Shown: positions 1 to 12,454, numbered from the stretch's first letter. The stretch is 64,000 bases of DNA from Stereum hirsutum FP-91666 SS1 (GCF_000264905.1 NW_006763138.1:682224-746223), one strand, 5' to 3'. The notes: generated by a model not told the origin, from the sequence alone. Program-made: numbers and translations.

Positions 1-32
1 AGTATGGAAGAGTATCCCTTCTCTCCCTCACC

Positions 33-1874
33 ATGTACGGTTTCCAGCTTGGCCCTTTCTTCCGTTTACTGAACTATTTCCATCATAAAGACCAATATCT
101 TTCCTTCCCATCCCCCTATGCTGCATCACGCCCCCCACACTATATCCCGCCACAACGCTCTGCGCCGTCCTTCTCTCCCTTCTCCCCGATCAACAGCAAC
201 GCCCCTACAGCCGACATTGACACAGACACAGACGTCCCGAGCCTCGGCAGCACCTCTTCCCCCTCCGCTAAATCTAGTTCGCTCGCGGACACATACACAG
301 ACGGCGATGCTCCTTCTCCTCCCCGCACGCCAGATGCCTTCACTCATCTCTATTCCCCGGTAAGAATGACGACATGGCCTTCGATGCTCTCGCCGAGTTT
401 CACTCCACACGAGGCGTCATTTTATTTCGTGCAACCCACCATTCAGGATCAGATGCGTGGATATGGACATGGACATGGAATGCAGACGGCGTATGTTGGA
501 CCAGTAAACCCCTATGCGCTATCGCCTGTGGGCTATGTTACATATCATGGACAAGCTGTGGGACATGGGTTTGGTGGCGCGGTTGATGGGTCTAAGGGTA
601 ACAGGGAAAGACAAGATGCAATCCCAGTCAGTAAAAAAGCTAGAGCATACAAAAGTAGGTCATCACCGCCACCGTATCTTGAATATACTTATTTATTATT
701 GGTCACCTCTCGCAGCTAAGCAGTGTAAATTCTTCAGGAAAGATGGAACGTGTCCCAAGGGCGACCAATGTACTTTGTGTGTATCGTATTTACCATTCGC
801 ACCAGTCTCGCGAGGCACTCATACTTCGTTGTAGCATCCACGAACGCCGTTTCCGTCCCGAAAGACCACCACAACCGCGCCTTCCTTCGCCTACAACACC
901 TACGACCGCCTCTCCCTTGACATCGACCTCCACGGATTCAACTTTATCCTCTTCGTCCCTCCGTACACCGACCACAGCTTCCAGCGTGACCGCTACCGTT
1001 AACCCTCCTGAACTTCCCCAGAAGCCACTTTCCAGCCTCGAGGAGATGCACGCGAAGGGTTTGTTTCCCATTACATGGAGGGTCATCGGTGGAGGTGTGA
1101 CGCTAGGCGGACGACGTAAGCCCATTATTGTTTTCTAGCTTCAATCCCGATGTGTTTGCTTATCCCGTGATTCGGGTCTCTTTTCTCTTGTTCGCAGGCG
1201 AAGTATGTCCAAGGCTTGTGGAAGGACACTGTCCCGATGGAGACGATTGTCGCTTCTTTCATCCCGATCCAGGTAAGTCTTAGTCTCAATCCGTGCACTC
1301 TCACCCCCTATTGTCTTCTTCCTTCACACTCATGCTTCATATCACATCATCTTGTCACATCGAAATATGATCCTGATTCTTCCCTTCATTCTCTTCCTCC
1401 CAAGATGAACTACCATATTCCTCCGCACCGGTCTCCATCGATCCTCCGTTCGAGGACGACTGGACAAAAACTCCCAAGCCGCATGCCATCCATTCTCCTT
1501 CACTTAGTAACACTACTTCCACATGTAACAAGTTCAGTGGACATAGTTACACCACCAGCTTGAATTCCGACAAGCAGATGCCAGGCAAACCATCCGCGGG
1601 CCTCTCCATCGCCATTCCGGCTCAACCAAACTATCTCCCTGACGTATCGCCTACTATCTTCCGAGGTCAGGTTGCCGAGCGACTCGGAATGCTTAGGAGT
1701 ACCATTGGTGGTATCAATGGGGTTGAAAGACCTCATTCGACGCCGCCTTCACTGGTGATGAGCCCTGGTCGGGTATTGTCGGTGAGTTATTTCTATACTC
1801 AATGTCTTTTTATGCCCCAGGGAGCTGATTTGTCTGGTGAATAGCCTGTGTCACTCGAGAGCCCGTACCCATAG
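33..1874 (+). CDS. CCCH-type zinc-finger protein (two zinc fingers), start possibly upstream of window
   Basis: Spliced model: 33..654, 716..776, 835..1115, 1198..1272, 1405..1781, 1845..1874 (481 aa if ATG 33 is used). Two CCCH zinc fingers are rebuilt across introns. ZF1 (about residues 211-230) has spacing C-x8-C-x5-C-x3-H, and its final His is created only by joining exons 2 and 3. ZF2 (about 325-343) has C-x7-C-x5-C-x3-H. Fingers of this kind usually bind single-stranded RNA, so a role in mRNA binding or decay is inferred from the family. The rest is Ser/Pro/Thr-rich and probably disordered. The frame is open from the window edge to ATG 33 with no stop, so the true start may lie before base 1. 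An extra intron in exon 1 (a GTAAGA at 361) is possible. No specific orthologue recognised. Confidence 0.8.
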
Positions 1875-2940
1875 ACATTATACACAACCATGACCGCTCC
1901 ATACCATATCTATTACTTTGTGCCACCAGCGTCGCCCACCGGATATCCTCGCTTCTATTCTCGTCTTGACCCCGTTACTTCGCTTCACGAACAATCTTTC
2001 CGGCACCTCTTCTCATCGCCGCTCGCGTATCTATCTACTCGATGGACTCCTTTCTACAACTGCTATCCTCTGTTGTTTCTTCCTTGCATCTCCCCGGGTT
2101 CTGTGTACGATTTTTATCTACTTACTCGAGGGCTTCCTCTTTGTTTGCATCGGTCGTAGATGGGTTCGCCGTTCCTACTCATGCTTCACGCTTGTTTTCG
2201 CTTGCCTACGTGCTTATACCTTTCCGTCACTTATAAACCCATAACGCATCTTTCGACCTTCTTCACCTATTCGATATCCTCTTCCCTTCGGCCTTCTTGC
2301 ATCTCTACTTTGACCTTCTTGCCTCTCCACCTTCCTGCGGTACCACTCTCCTCTGTCTTCGATTCGTCGTGTTCCGTCTTGTTTTTGGTGCATCGTATTT
2401 TTGGGTCGGTCACCCCAGGCCGCCCGTGTCGCCCTATCGAGACGAATACATAATTAATCTATGGACTTTTGGTAGCTTGCCCTCTCGCCGTCGGAGGCCG
2501 TCGGTCAACGATTTGACTCGGGCCCCAAATTGCAATGATGTAGTCATAAGACGCGGGAGTTTGGATCCAATAATACGCACGGCGGGTGAGCGATCATGAT
2601 GTTGAGGAGAGAACGAAACTCTCGAGTGGTGTAGCGGATTGTGGGGTTACATGACGTCAATAAAGTCGCTGTACCCACACGATTTTCTGTCGGATATCCC
2701 ACAATACTGCACAACGATTCGTTGAGACAAAAGCACAAACAAGGTTCATTCAGGGCGTCCGTCCATACGCAATGAGAAGTACACGTAGACATCATAGAAT
2801 AGCAGGCATGAAGAGGCGGAGGGCCGGGATGGGGGTAGTTAAGGGATAAGAAGATCGAAGGGCGTAAAGCAGGTGGTATCGAGACACCCTATCCTCAAGG
2901 TACAGGGGAATCAAGTCGTAGGATGACGGCTGGCGCACGC
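1875..2940. other. Intergenic, convergent 3' ends
   Basis: About 1.07 kb between the stop codons of the CCCH gene (+) and the cysteine-rich gene (-). It probably holds both 3' UTRs and is pyrimidine-rich on the + strand. Open frames here have no recognisable motif or matching splice sites. I see nothing else. Confidence 0.5.
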
Positions 2941-3594
2941 TTAGCAGCACATCTCGCAAGGGCAGCCTAAGAGTAGAAAGTGACGTCAGCAAATAATGCA
3001 AGTAAGAGCAAGGAACGGTGGTGTTGAAGGGAGCAGATGTGGGAGAGTCCACGTACAGATGATGTCCGCGCAGCATTCGCAGCAATCCTGAGTACGGAGA
3101 AATTGATGTGATTAGTTGGAACGTGCGTGGAAAACACGAGGGCAAAAGTGGAACGAGGTCTGACCTTGCAGCATTCTGCATGAGGAAATGAATATTAGCG
3201 ACGTAGCCCCTTTGGTAGTGGTAAATAAATGGCGAGAGACTTACCGAAGCAGAGGAAGCACTCGATGAGACCGAGGAAGCAGTCCTGCATCACGACGACG
3301 AGGCTCAGAAACGACAATTTGATGCATCATTATGTTTTGGAACTCACCCTGCCGGCACCTCCACCACGGAGACGAGAGGCCTTGTGCTGATGGTGATGCT
3401 CGTGCTCAGCCTGTTGAGAGTTGGCAGGGGCAGCGGGGTTCATGGCATCTAAGCGTCAACAAGAGCACAGGTCGCAAAACGTGTGAATACCTCAAGAGCC
3501 GTGCATTTCAATACCAGCAATGCGAGGACATACTCATTTGAATGGCAGCCTGGGGCTGAGCGGCGACGGGGGCGGGCTTAGAGACGGCGTCCAT
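2941..3594 (-). CDS. Small cysteine-rich CYSTM-like protein (89 aa, six exons)
   Basis: Six exons on the minus strand: 3534..3594, 3348..3448, 3245..3284, 3165..3175, 3057..3087, 2941..2966, giving 89 aa. The N-terminal half is Ala/Pro/Gln/His-rich with a run of His around residues 37-42. It is followed by SRLRGGGAGR. The C-terminal 36 residues hold 14 Cys in pairs (ECFLCFECCKDCCECC, then IICCPCEMCC), which resembles fungal CYSTM proteins thought to be palmitoylated or membrane-associated and stress-linked. Function is not established; this is family inference. Each Cys block sits on its own tiny exon, one only 11 nt. A TATA-like box lies about 90 nt upstream of the ATG. Splice sites are all GT-AG and the phases close exactly. 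Confidence 0.85.
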
Positions 3595-3681
3595 TGTGTT
3601 TGTGTTTTGTGAAAGTCGGGAGAGAGTTTGTTGTCGTGGAGGGAAAGAGGAGCTGCGGGAACGTCTGAGGCCAATGATCCG

Positions 3682-3690
3682 GTATATATA
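3682..3690 (-). promoter_or_regulatory. TATA-like box of the cysteine-rich gene
   Basis: GTATATATA lies about 90 nt upstream of the minus-strand start codon at 3594, a usual distance for fungal core promoters. Placement by sequence and distance only. Confidence 0.5.
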
Positions 3691-4429
3691 GTCGAGAAGG
3701 CGTGCAACCAGCGCTGTGGAAAGGGTTACATCACGGGCTAAAAATAGCAAACGGTTCGCAGGGGTTCGTCGTCACCGCCAGGCCCGCCAGCTCCGGCTTT
3801 GACTGTGCGGTTTTTGAAGATGGCCAGAGCCGCTCAGAGCTCCTAGACAGCATAAAAAATCCTAGGTTACCACATATTTCGGCAGAGCAGCTCGAGGGCA
3901 CTGGTTTCCGAGTCGATAGGGGCTGCGCATGCCCACTTGAAACATAGCGGTTGTGACCCGCGTCGGCGCCTCCTCAGTTCCCGGAGAGCTCAGAAAGGAG
4001 GAAATGGACGCTCCCCAAGACGCGGCTTAGAAGAGTCTGAAGGCGGATTTTAGTAGAATCCGATTTATCCATGCAGGTCGAGAACCAGAGGAATGGGCTA
4101 TGCCGTAGAAAGTAAGCGGTGCAGATCGAATGCAAAGTGTAAGGAAGCCAGAAATGGATATCCGTGCGATTTTGGCCATCATCTACAGCGACGACCACAG
4201 TACTCTCGACAGTGACGAGGTGGAGGTCAGGAAGAAAGCGAGGTCTGCCTTGGGTTCTTGGCAATTGTCACAAACTCACTCGCTGACTGATCGAGTGATA
4301 CCTCAACGCAATACGAACCCAAATGTGCGACGCGGCCTTTCGTCAAACTCGCCTCCCAGCACGTAGTACTTACGCCGCCCGAACTACGTATAGACGGTTC
4401 GGGCTGACTACCTCCCTTCCAAATCATAT

Positions 4430-4443
4430 AAAGTCCGGACTTT
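4430..4443. repeat. 14-bp perfect palindrome just upstream of the MFS start codon
   Basis: AAAGTCCGGACTTT is a perfect palindrome ending 5 nt before ATG 4449. Its centre TCCGGA contains CCG/CGG half-sites of the type bound by fungal Zn2Cys6 regulators, but position within the 5' leader also allows a role at RNA level or none. Confidence 0.6.
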
Positions 4444-4448
4444 AGGCC

Positions 4449-7400
4449 ATGTCCTTTATCACGCCCCGTGCTTCCGGTCTTTGGGACGTCGACGTTGATC
4501 AGGAGGAGAGTATGGGCAGCTTTTCAGACGACCCAGAGGCTATAGGCAGCGAAGATGACGGCCGCACGCCCCTGGACAAAACTATTGATAGGATCGGCAT
4601 GGGTGTGTACGTTTATTTCCTGGTGCATTGGACCGTGCTAATTATTGTGTGCGACGATACAGGCCAGTATCAGTGGACCCTGCTCTCATTATGCGGCTTT
4701 GGTGAGTCTTGAACGTGTTACGCTCAGTGAAGCACTCGAGACGATAGATGGGACGCGTTTTCCAAAGGTTGGATGGCCGATAATGTGAGTTAATCCTTTT
4801 ATCTTGCTTCAAGCCAACGACCTGACGCTTTCAGATGTGGCTACAAGCGGTCGCCATAATCCTCCCCCGTGTGCAGAGGCACTACGCTGGTACGCCCCTC
4901 ATCGTATTTATCCTAGCACCATTACCACTTATATGGACACCTATGACAGTGCCGGACAGCTATATTGGCACCCTCTCTTCATCCATGTTTGCTGGAATGA
5001 TGTTTGGTGCGGTAGGATGGGGTACATGTGTGTCTATTCCCTCACATCATACTGAGGTTCATACTTATGCCATGGTCTGAATAACCAGGTTCCGATCTCA
5101 TGGGGCGTTCAACAGCGTTTAACGCTACTCTATTCTTCACCGCTGTATTTGGTCTCGTAGCATCTTTTGCGAATACATTCACGCTCCTATGCATATCCCT
5201 GTTCCTCCTTGGCAGCTCCGTTGGCGTATGTTCACCCAACCTTTCACATTATCTCGTTCATGGCAGCTAATACATGATCATAAAGGGTTCTATGCCTACG
5301 GACGGGACATTACTGCTTGAGCACATGCCCCAAGGCAAAGAATACCTTGTCACCGCACTCTCCGTGTTCTTCTCCTTTGGGGCTGTCTTAGCCGCCTTCG
5401 TCGCTCTGGCCACAGTACCACACAACTCCTGCCCTCCATTACCAGCCGAATGCGACGTCCTCACAGAAAATCAAGGCTGGCGGTATACCCTCATGACCTT
5501 GGGCCTTATCGTACGTCACCAAATTGAAACATCCTCACACCTTGTTTGGTATATTGAATGCTCTATATGACCTTCCCAACAGACTCTCACTATGTTCGTC
5601 GCCCGCATGGTTTTCTTTCGCCTGCATGAATCTCCACGATACCTTGTCCACGCTGGGCGTCCACAAGAGGCACTCGTCTCGCTACAATTGATATCTCGCT
5701 TTAATGGCTCTGAACTCACTCTTGATCTGGACGACGTAGAAGATCATCGTGCACCACAGGCTTCGTCTTCTGACAGACAACAGTCTGGCACTTCAGGCGA
5801 AAGCGCCCCATTCCTCTCGAATGGAGACGACGGAGACATCGACGAACACAGCCCTCTAAACACGGGCGTGAAGGGTAGCCCCAAGGGAATGGGAGAGACA
5901 TTGTTCGACGCGGATGGAAATAATGCGTATTTCGCCAGCGGGGTGAATAATCATACACCTTCCGGGAATTCCACACCTACGCAAAGTTCTCCAAACTCCG
6001 CACCCACTTTATCATCACAAGGCATTCCCGCGTACTCCGCTACGACTGTATCGCCGATGGTGCTTGGCGGATACCACTATCAAACGCCCTCTGAGGAGCA
6101 TGCCCCCCGACCGCGGACGGCCTCCCATGCTTCCAGCGCTCCGGCAAACACCAACACCTTCAAACCCGACTCTCACTCACAAACATCTTCACACCTCGAC
6201 GACGAGACAGTCTTTGCAGAGGACTCAGATCCTATTCCCGCACGCCACGCTCGCCCGCCCCTCCGTAGCGCAGGTCGTACATCTCGCACTCGATTCTCCG
6301 CCGCCGACCTGCGTGCCTCTAGGGGCTCGTTCTACGATGTTGCTGTAAAGAAGGGAGGAGGGTTCTGTTGCGGATGGTGGTGGTGGAGGGTGCCAATCAA
6401 AGTAAGAGCACCTGTGGAGGCCTGGTTTGACCGATTCGGAATGGTGCTGGCACCAGAGTGGCTTCGAACGACACTATTGGTCTGGGGTGCATGGTTTGGG
6501 ATGTCATTGGGTAAGTGTCTCTTGATGTTTATTCACTTTTCTTTGCGAGGATAAGATTGGGGGCACTGAAATTATCGAATGGGATTTAACAGCGTACACG
6601 ATGTTCAACGTGTATCTGCCGAAGTTATTGGAGGCGAGATCGGCAGCAGGAGCAGCACCAAAAACTCTGGAGGGGACATTATGGGACGTCGTGATATTCA
6701 CCCTTGGAGGTTGTCCAGGTGCCGTGGTAGGTCTTTGTTCTCAGTGCTATCGGTTTCTCACTCTTCTTGACACCAGCAGCTCACTCCATGTCGTTTTGCA
6801 GCTCGGCGCCTACCTCGTCGAGTCCCCACTCGGTCGACGTTGGAGTCTCGCAGGCAGCACCTTCGTGACTGCATTATTCTGTATCATGTTCGTAGTCGTG
6901 GATGGCCAATTCGCGATTACGGCGAGTACGGTGGGCATCAGTTTGAGTGCGACGGCGATGTGGGCCGTTTTGTATGGGTGAGAAGCTTCTTTTAATGAGA
7001 TCTTCAGGTACAGATCAGTCGCTCTAATATTGGAACATTTTTTGTGACATTTTTAGGTGGACGCCAGAGATCTTTGGCACGAAAGGTACATTGTCTATGT
7101 TTTCTGGCGTGAGCAGTATGAAACTCACTGCCCTAATTGTGCAGTGCGAGGGACTGCATGTGGGACCGCATCTGCTCTCTCCCGAATGTTCGTACAACTC
7201 CATATCTTTTGCCTCTCGTTTGATTGACGTGCTCGCTCCTCCATGCACCCACAACGCTCGAATTCCAAATTCCCACGATGCTGATCCTCCACCGCTAACC
7301 GCCACACCAAACTTCCCTCCCCACGACGTTCACGAATACTCGCTGGACCATGTTCGAAATGTCGCAATCATCAGAGGCGGCATGATCGCACCCATACTCG

Positions 7401-7555
7401 GCGGAATACTTCTCATGATCAAAACTTCGTTCCCCGTCTATACCTCCGTTGTGGTCCTTGCTCTCTCCGGCGTCTGTGTCTTATTTCTGAGCGAGAACGC
7501 CGGAAATACGAAGGAGAAGGGTAAAGGGAGAGAAGGTCCATCGTTGATGCATTGA
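4449..7555 (+). CDS. MFS transporter, SV2/SVOP-like, with a large central loop
   Basis: Thirteen exons: 4449..4602, 4663..4701, 4768..4784 (17 nt), 4835..4889, 4950..5037, 5099..5225, 5286..5510, 5583..6510, 6593..6726, 6802..6977, 7057..7085, 7145..7187, 7375..7555; 731 aa. Family hallmarks appear after splicing: GFGWMADNMWLQ in TM1, GWGTCSDLMGR after TM2/3, HESPRYLVHAGR after TM6, and SRIGGMIAPILGG near TM11. This places it with major facilitator proteins of the synaptic-vesicle-protein-2-like class; the substrate is unknown. A cytosolic loop of about 230 residues (about 270-500) between TM6 and TM7 is Ser/Thr/Pro-rich and ends in CCGWWWWR. The last intron (187 nt) has a weak GTTCGT donor but restores the family motif. 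Confidence 0.88.
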
Positions 7556-8672
7556 TATTGATCAATGGTCTCGACCTTTTCGGTGTATTGGGTGATCCCG
7601 GCCTGGGTGGCAGAGCCTCTTTCTTCTCTGGAAGAGGCACTAGAATCCTTGCTCAGGCATAGAGGCCCATGTTATCGAGCTGTTATTGCTGTGGCTGCTC
7701 GGTGAAACTCGCACAACGAATCGTTGCGTCGCGGAGCCTGTGCGGCATGTTCCTTGCAAAACTGTATATTTAGATATGTATCAACAATTTCTTGATGACC
7801 TGGGGATGTCCGAATGGATGCTCGGGTGACTGTTTTACCAAGCTATCTCTGCTTCAGCTGGCTTTCGTTATCACGAAAGCCGTGTACTCAAAGGCTCGTC
7901 TCCATTCTCCTCGGATGATCCCACCTGTTAGCGTAGACGAGGATCGTCGTGCGGGTCGACCACATCGACGCTTAGAACCTTAGCGGAGTTCACTATGACT
8001 TCCTCTCCAGTGACCCGAATTGTTTTCTGCGGACCACTTCTACTCATTGGTGCACAATCATGTAGCTCCTACCGACGCTATTTCCTTGTCTTCGGTGAAC
8101 GCAAATAGGTGCGTATCTTTTAATATAATGTCCTTCCTGCACACACAGGTGGTACCTTGGCGCTTGCATCCTTCCACATTTTCCCCGCAAGGTTTGTAAG
8201 TCCGTGTCCGCAAAAGACCGATTGTAACCACGACTGCCCTTCCTGCATGTATGGAGGGTATGCGGCTCAGTTTGGGCGAAGTGCCAGTTATCGGACGGGT
8301 TCTCTAAGAGCGTACTCATGCTCGTTCAAAGGGGAACCATAGTCCACATAGAATGGGGTAATGCATAGATGCCTTGTGGAAAAAGCTTAATGGTGTACGT
8401 CCCTCAATATTTATTGAAGACGTGAATGTGGTCAGAGGCTAACATATATTATTGGGCGTGTTTTTAGCTGTGCTGATGCTGCTGCCGCGCTCTACAAGCG
8501 TTGTGACATCGACAGAGATCTCCTCACGCTGACGGAAACAGTGTGAGCTATTCCGATGATAGTGCCTCAACTTCGATGAATTCCTCCGCCCCATATAAGC
8601 TCGACCACTCTAGCTGCTCGATACTCCGCCGACCTCTGTCCCTTCGCCCATAGCACGACTCCCAAAGATATC
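7556..8672 (+). other. Intergenic region upstream of the GH16 gene
   Basis: About 1.1 kb with no supported gene. It contains an 8-bp stem hairpin (GGCTTTCG...CGAAAGCC, 7860-7881) and, near its end, the TATA-like box of the next gene. Short open frames lack motifs. Confidence 0.5.
8594..8599 (+). promoter_or_regulatory. TATA-like box of the GH16 gene
   Basis: CATATAAG lies about 80 nt before ATG 8673. Assigned by sequence and spacing only. Confidence 0.5.
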
Positions 8673-10423
8673 ATGAACAGCGCCTTGATCTGGCTGTCTA
8701 CCGTCTCATTTTTGCTCACAGTAGTACGAGGATCCTCGAGCTACTCCGTTGTTCGCGAATATTCTGGCCAAACATTCTTCGACCGGTGGACTCAGTTTGG
8801 AAGCTGGGATAACTTGACGAACGGTACGTTCTTCCATCCTTCAGCATGAAGATCGACAACATTTTATCCAAGGCCCTGCTGATCTTTTCCCTGTCCACTG
8901 TAGGCAACGCAAATTTCTTAGACCAACAGGCCGCTGTTTCTGAGCGCCTCATCTACACTGACGGTGATGGGCGAGCCGTCATCAAGGTGGACAATACCAG
9001 CGTCGTGTCTGCACCGTCGGACCGTAACTCGGTGCGAACCTTCGTATATTCGTTCTGACTACAGACTGATACTTCTGTATTCAGATTCGCATGACTAGCA
9101 TCGATTCGTGAGCAAAATTTCCTACTGAACTATAAACCGATGAACGTTACATTGTTAAGCCCGCGTATACAGATACTCAATCGGGACGTTGTGGGTCGTC
9201 GATGTTGCTCATCTACCCTTTGGATGTTCGGTGCGTCGACTACCGTCGCTCTGACTGAGCGTAGCTCTGACTGGTTTGATAGGTTTGGCCGTCCATATGG
9301 ACCACAGTATGCCCTCATATTATTTCTTCCTCTCAATGGCATGCCAACCACTGTTCAGGGAACTGAATGGCCCTCGCATGGAGAAATTGACATCATCGAG
9401 GGCGTCAACCTAATGCCTAACAATGAATACTCCCTCCATGCCAATCCTGGCTTCGCCGTCCCAGGGAATTCCTCGCAGACCGGTAAATTCCTCACAACCG
9501 ATTGCTCACAAGGGAATGGATGTGCCATCAACGAGACGGCCCCGAATAGCTTCGGGGAAGGTTTCGCACAGAATGGTGGTGGCGTCTGGGCAGCACAGTT
9601 CGATACTTCTGGGATCTTGTGGGTTCAATCTCGGGGTTTTTTGTGTCGCGGCCAAAGACTCACGGTCGTGTTTGTTCTGCCCCAAAACTGGGTGGTCACA
9701 GCATTTGGTTCTGGAGCGTAAGCCGTTCAAGGATCTCAGACGACCATGTAGAAACTTAATCTCGATCCACATACTAGCGAGGCAATATTCCTGTATCAAT
9801 CTTGAATTCAACATCGACATCCGACTTGTCCATATCAGAGTGGGGTACCCCCTCAGCTGCATACCTACCGTCCTCCACCTCGGATATCGCGGATACATTT
9901 GGGGATCAACAGCTTGTAATTGATATCACCCTGTGTGGTGACTGGTGCGCCCGACCTTTCTCATCCTCGCGTCCATACTTGTCTAGTCACTGACAGCGAT
10001 TGTCCACAAGGGCTGGCCTTGGTACATTCTATAATGCAACTTGTGGTAGCCTGGGAAGAACGGGACTATGTGTAAATTCATCTACTTCGTTGTCGCTCTT
10101 TCTGCGAGCGGTATTGTCTCATTCACACCCTTTTTTCATAGTATAACGATACTGTCATTGGCGACGGTGCAAACTTCGATGACGCATTCTTCGAGATCAA
10201 CTACCTGCGCGCTTACTCAAATGGCGTCGTCGAACCATCTGCCGCGGTGACGGGAACCAGTACGGCTTCTCTCAATGTAGGTTCTCCACAAAACCTGCCC
10301 ACGGTATTACCAGACTCTTCGACAAGTGGCGCGGCTTCTATGTTTTTCTCTCGCTGGATGTATGTCGTGGTCATGGGAGGGGGAATAATGAGCGTTGGCA
10401 TATCTGGCCTAGGCTTCATGTAG
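8673..10423 (+). CDS. Glycoside hydrolase family 16 endo-beta-glucanase (laminarinase-like)
   Basis: Ten exons: 8673..8823, 8904..9031, 9085..9107, 9173..9230, 9283..9306, 9359..9618, 9702..9717 (16 nt), 9778..9944, 10011..10071, 10142..10423; 389 aa. A hydrophobic signal peptide (residues 1-20) is followed by a GH16 fold. The catalytic E-x-D-x-x-E motif reads HGEIDIIEGV, placing E137, D139 and E142. Other family blocks are HLPFGCSVWPS, IWFWSRGNIP, EWGTPSA, DITLCGDWAG and FDDAFFEINYLRAY. Enzymes of this group cut beta-1,3(4)-glucans of fungal or plant walls. The C-terminus (SSTSGAA, then a hydrophobic tail) suggests GPI or membrane anchoring, consistent with cell-wall remodelling. Exact substrate cannot be told. 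Confidence 0.9.
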
Positions 10424-10724
10424 ATATTGTAGAGGGCATACGAATGCGTCTAATTCAAATGCCTTCTCACGGTTCTGGGGGCGAAGCTCTGAATACCTGC
10501 TAACGTTCGACTCTGAGTCTCTTTCAAGTCCGAAGGGATTGACCATATACAACTCCTCAACACATTTACCTCTTCTCCCTGCACTACCACATTTGCACCT
10601 TACCAGCCCCCCTGCTGTTGTAACTGTCATTAGCCCAAAACCGACCAGTCACACCGCCAAGATCCTCGAAGGCTAGCCTGACTGGTATTATCGCCCCGTC
10701 ATCTACGTGAATGAACGCATGTTA
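10424..10724. other. Convergent 3' intergenic region
   Basis: About 300 bp between the stop codons of the GH16 (+) and SDR (-) genes, probably shared 3' UTR space. Nothing else seen. Confidence 0.5.
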
Positions 10725-11657
10725 CTACTTTCGTCGAATGAATTCAATTATGCTGAAGAGCCTACCAGGAGATTTAGATGCACGCCCCACCACATTTCCC
10801 ATATCTGTACTAACCCACCCGGGGCAACAGCAATTGATGACGAGATCCGGATGCTCCCTCGCCAAAATTGCTGTCGCAGCATTGACACAAGCCTTGCTAA
10901 AGCCATACGACCTCATCCGCCCTCCGAACCCCTTCTCCTTCTCTTTTCCTTCCTCCGCCGCCTTTTCAAACTGTCTTGCGAGTTCCTCTAACTGATCAAA
11001 CGTCATGTCCTCACGTGAGCTTCGAAATCTCCGTTGAACTTCGGAGGAGTAAGGCGACAGCATGGACCCAAAGGCGGACGAGAGGTTGACGATGCGCGAT
11101 CCGGAGGGCATCAGCCCGCTCTGAATGAGCTTCTGGCAAACATTCAGCGTCCCGCGATAATTGACGTCGAGCGTTTTCTTCGCGTTCTGTGCGGTGTACA
11201 TCTTGTGGTCGTATTCCACAGCCGCATTGTTGATGAGCACACCGACTTCGCCGTCTTCGTGAGTCTTCTTGATGTGGGACAGAAGGTCGTCGATACTTTG
11301 GTCGGAGGATATGTCGAGTTTATGGTAGACGATCTTCGCGGTGGAGGTAGGGGGCAGGCCGAGGTCGTGTCCACCTCTAGACGTAGCGTATAGCACTACT
11401 GGAGGGGATATGGCTGGTCGTCTGGCGATGTTTGTACATATAGCTCGTCCTATACCACGATTCTGAAATGGATATATAGATCAGCAAGAAAGTATGCAGT
11501 CAATGCTTTGACGTCGAGTCCCTCGAGCGGATGACAATATAAGTACTGTGGGAGCGATGGATGCTTGTAGGTCCGAATGTAGATGGGCAGCTTTATCAAC
11601 CACCAAGTGATGCGGACTCACCGATCCCGTTACAATTGCTATGGTAGCTTTCGCCAT
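10725..11657 (-). CDS. Short-chain dehydrogenase/reductase, carbonyl-reductase-like
   Basis: Two exons: 11622..11657 and 10725..11462; 257 aa. The N-terminal exon encodes MAKATIAIVTGS and splices to NRGIGRAICTNIARR, rebuilding the TGxxxGIG dinucleotide-binding motif at the very start. NNA appears at LINNAAVE, the catalytic Ser in IVNLSSAFGS, and the YxxxK pair in SYGFSK. The order and the insertion of a basic/acidic helix before YxxxK match animal and fungal carbonyl reductases, which are NADPH-dependent enzymes acting on quinones and ketones. The substrate is not predictable. A long TATATATATA tract lies about 115 nt upstream of the start. The gene is divergent from the SET-MYND gene. Confidence 0.88.
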
Positions 11658-12454
11658 TCCGTATTACCACTGATAGTGGATGCGAGGGATCTAGGGGAGT
11701 GGTGAATAGCGTTTCGATCACGGTTGGATGAGCGCAATTCCAAGTGGAGGGAAATTTCGCCCACAGCAGCTGATATATATATACTGCCCAAGCGGATGTT
11801 GAGTGGGTCGTAGTGGACCTCGGTCTCCGCTTGGACCCACGCCTCATTGAGGACAGTATTGACGAGTGCATTGGGGCGTATAGGCTCCTAACACGCCGTT
11901 GTAGCTCGTTCCACGATGCGACAATGACCCGGTGATTGGAACAAGTTTAGACTCTGGGTACATAAAGCCGGCGATCACTTAACAGTGGCTCGAACCCTCG
12001 CTTCAAGCGAGTCATTACATCCACTTATGCAACTGATGTTGTTCTAAGCATGCAAGGATTACAACGAACATACTAGGTGGATCGAGCTGCGTTAGTCAGT
12101 ATGGTGAGCGAACTTGAAATCCATAGTCCATGTCTACCAGTCATGAGTGACAGTCGGTGAATTTTGATAGAGGGTTTGTGCGAATTCTAGAGGCCTCCTA
12201 CAGACCCGGGAACGTCGAAGAAGTCGTGTCCGTCGCAAGGCGATCTGGGACTGTATGCGGGTTGAGGCTCATGAAAGGCAAATGGGTGAAATCGGGTAAG
12301 GTTGCACACAAGGTTCACGCCGTTTAACATTACGGCAATCGCCGGCATCCCTTGTCCTTGTACTGCTTGGTCGGGATTCTCTAACGGCACCTGCAGCGCC
12401 ATCTTTGTAGCAACACTCGCTCGGCGGACGATCGTAATCCTCCTTAAAATAGCC
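11658..12454. other. Divergent promoter region (SDR - / SET-MYND +)
   Basis: About 0.8 kb between divergent start codons. It holds an alternating ATATATATATA tract at about 11773-11783 that can serve as the SDR TATA box. The SET-MYND frame is open upstream to 12302, so an earlier start for that gene cannot be excluded. Confidence 0.5.

Larger units (their letters stand above)
3595..4448. other. Divergent intergenic promoter region
   Basis: About 0.85 kb between two divergent genes (cysteine-rich on -, MFS transporter on +). It carries the TATA-like box near 3686 and, directly before the MFS start, a perfect 14-bp palindrome. The short open frames here carry no recognisable motif. Confidence 0.5.
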
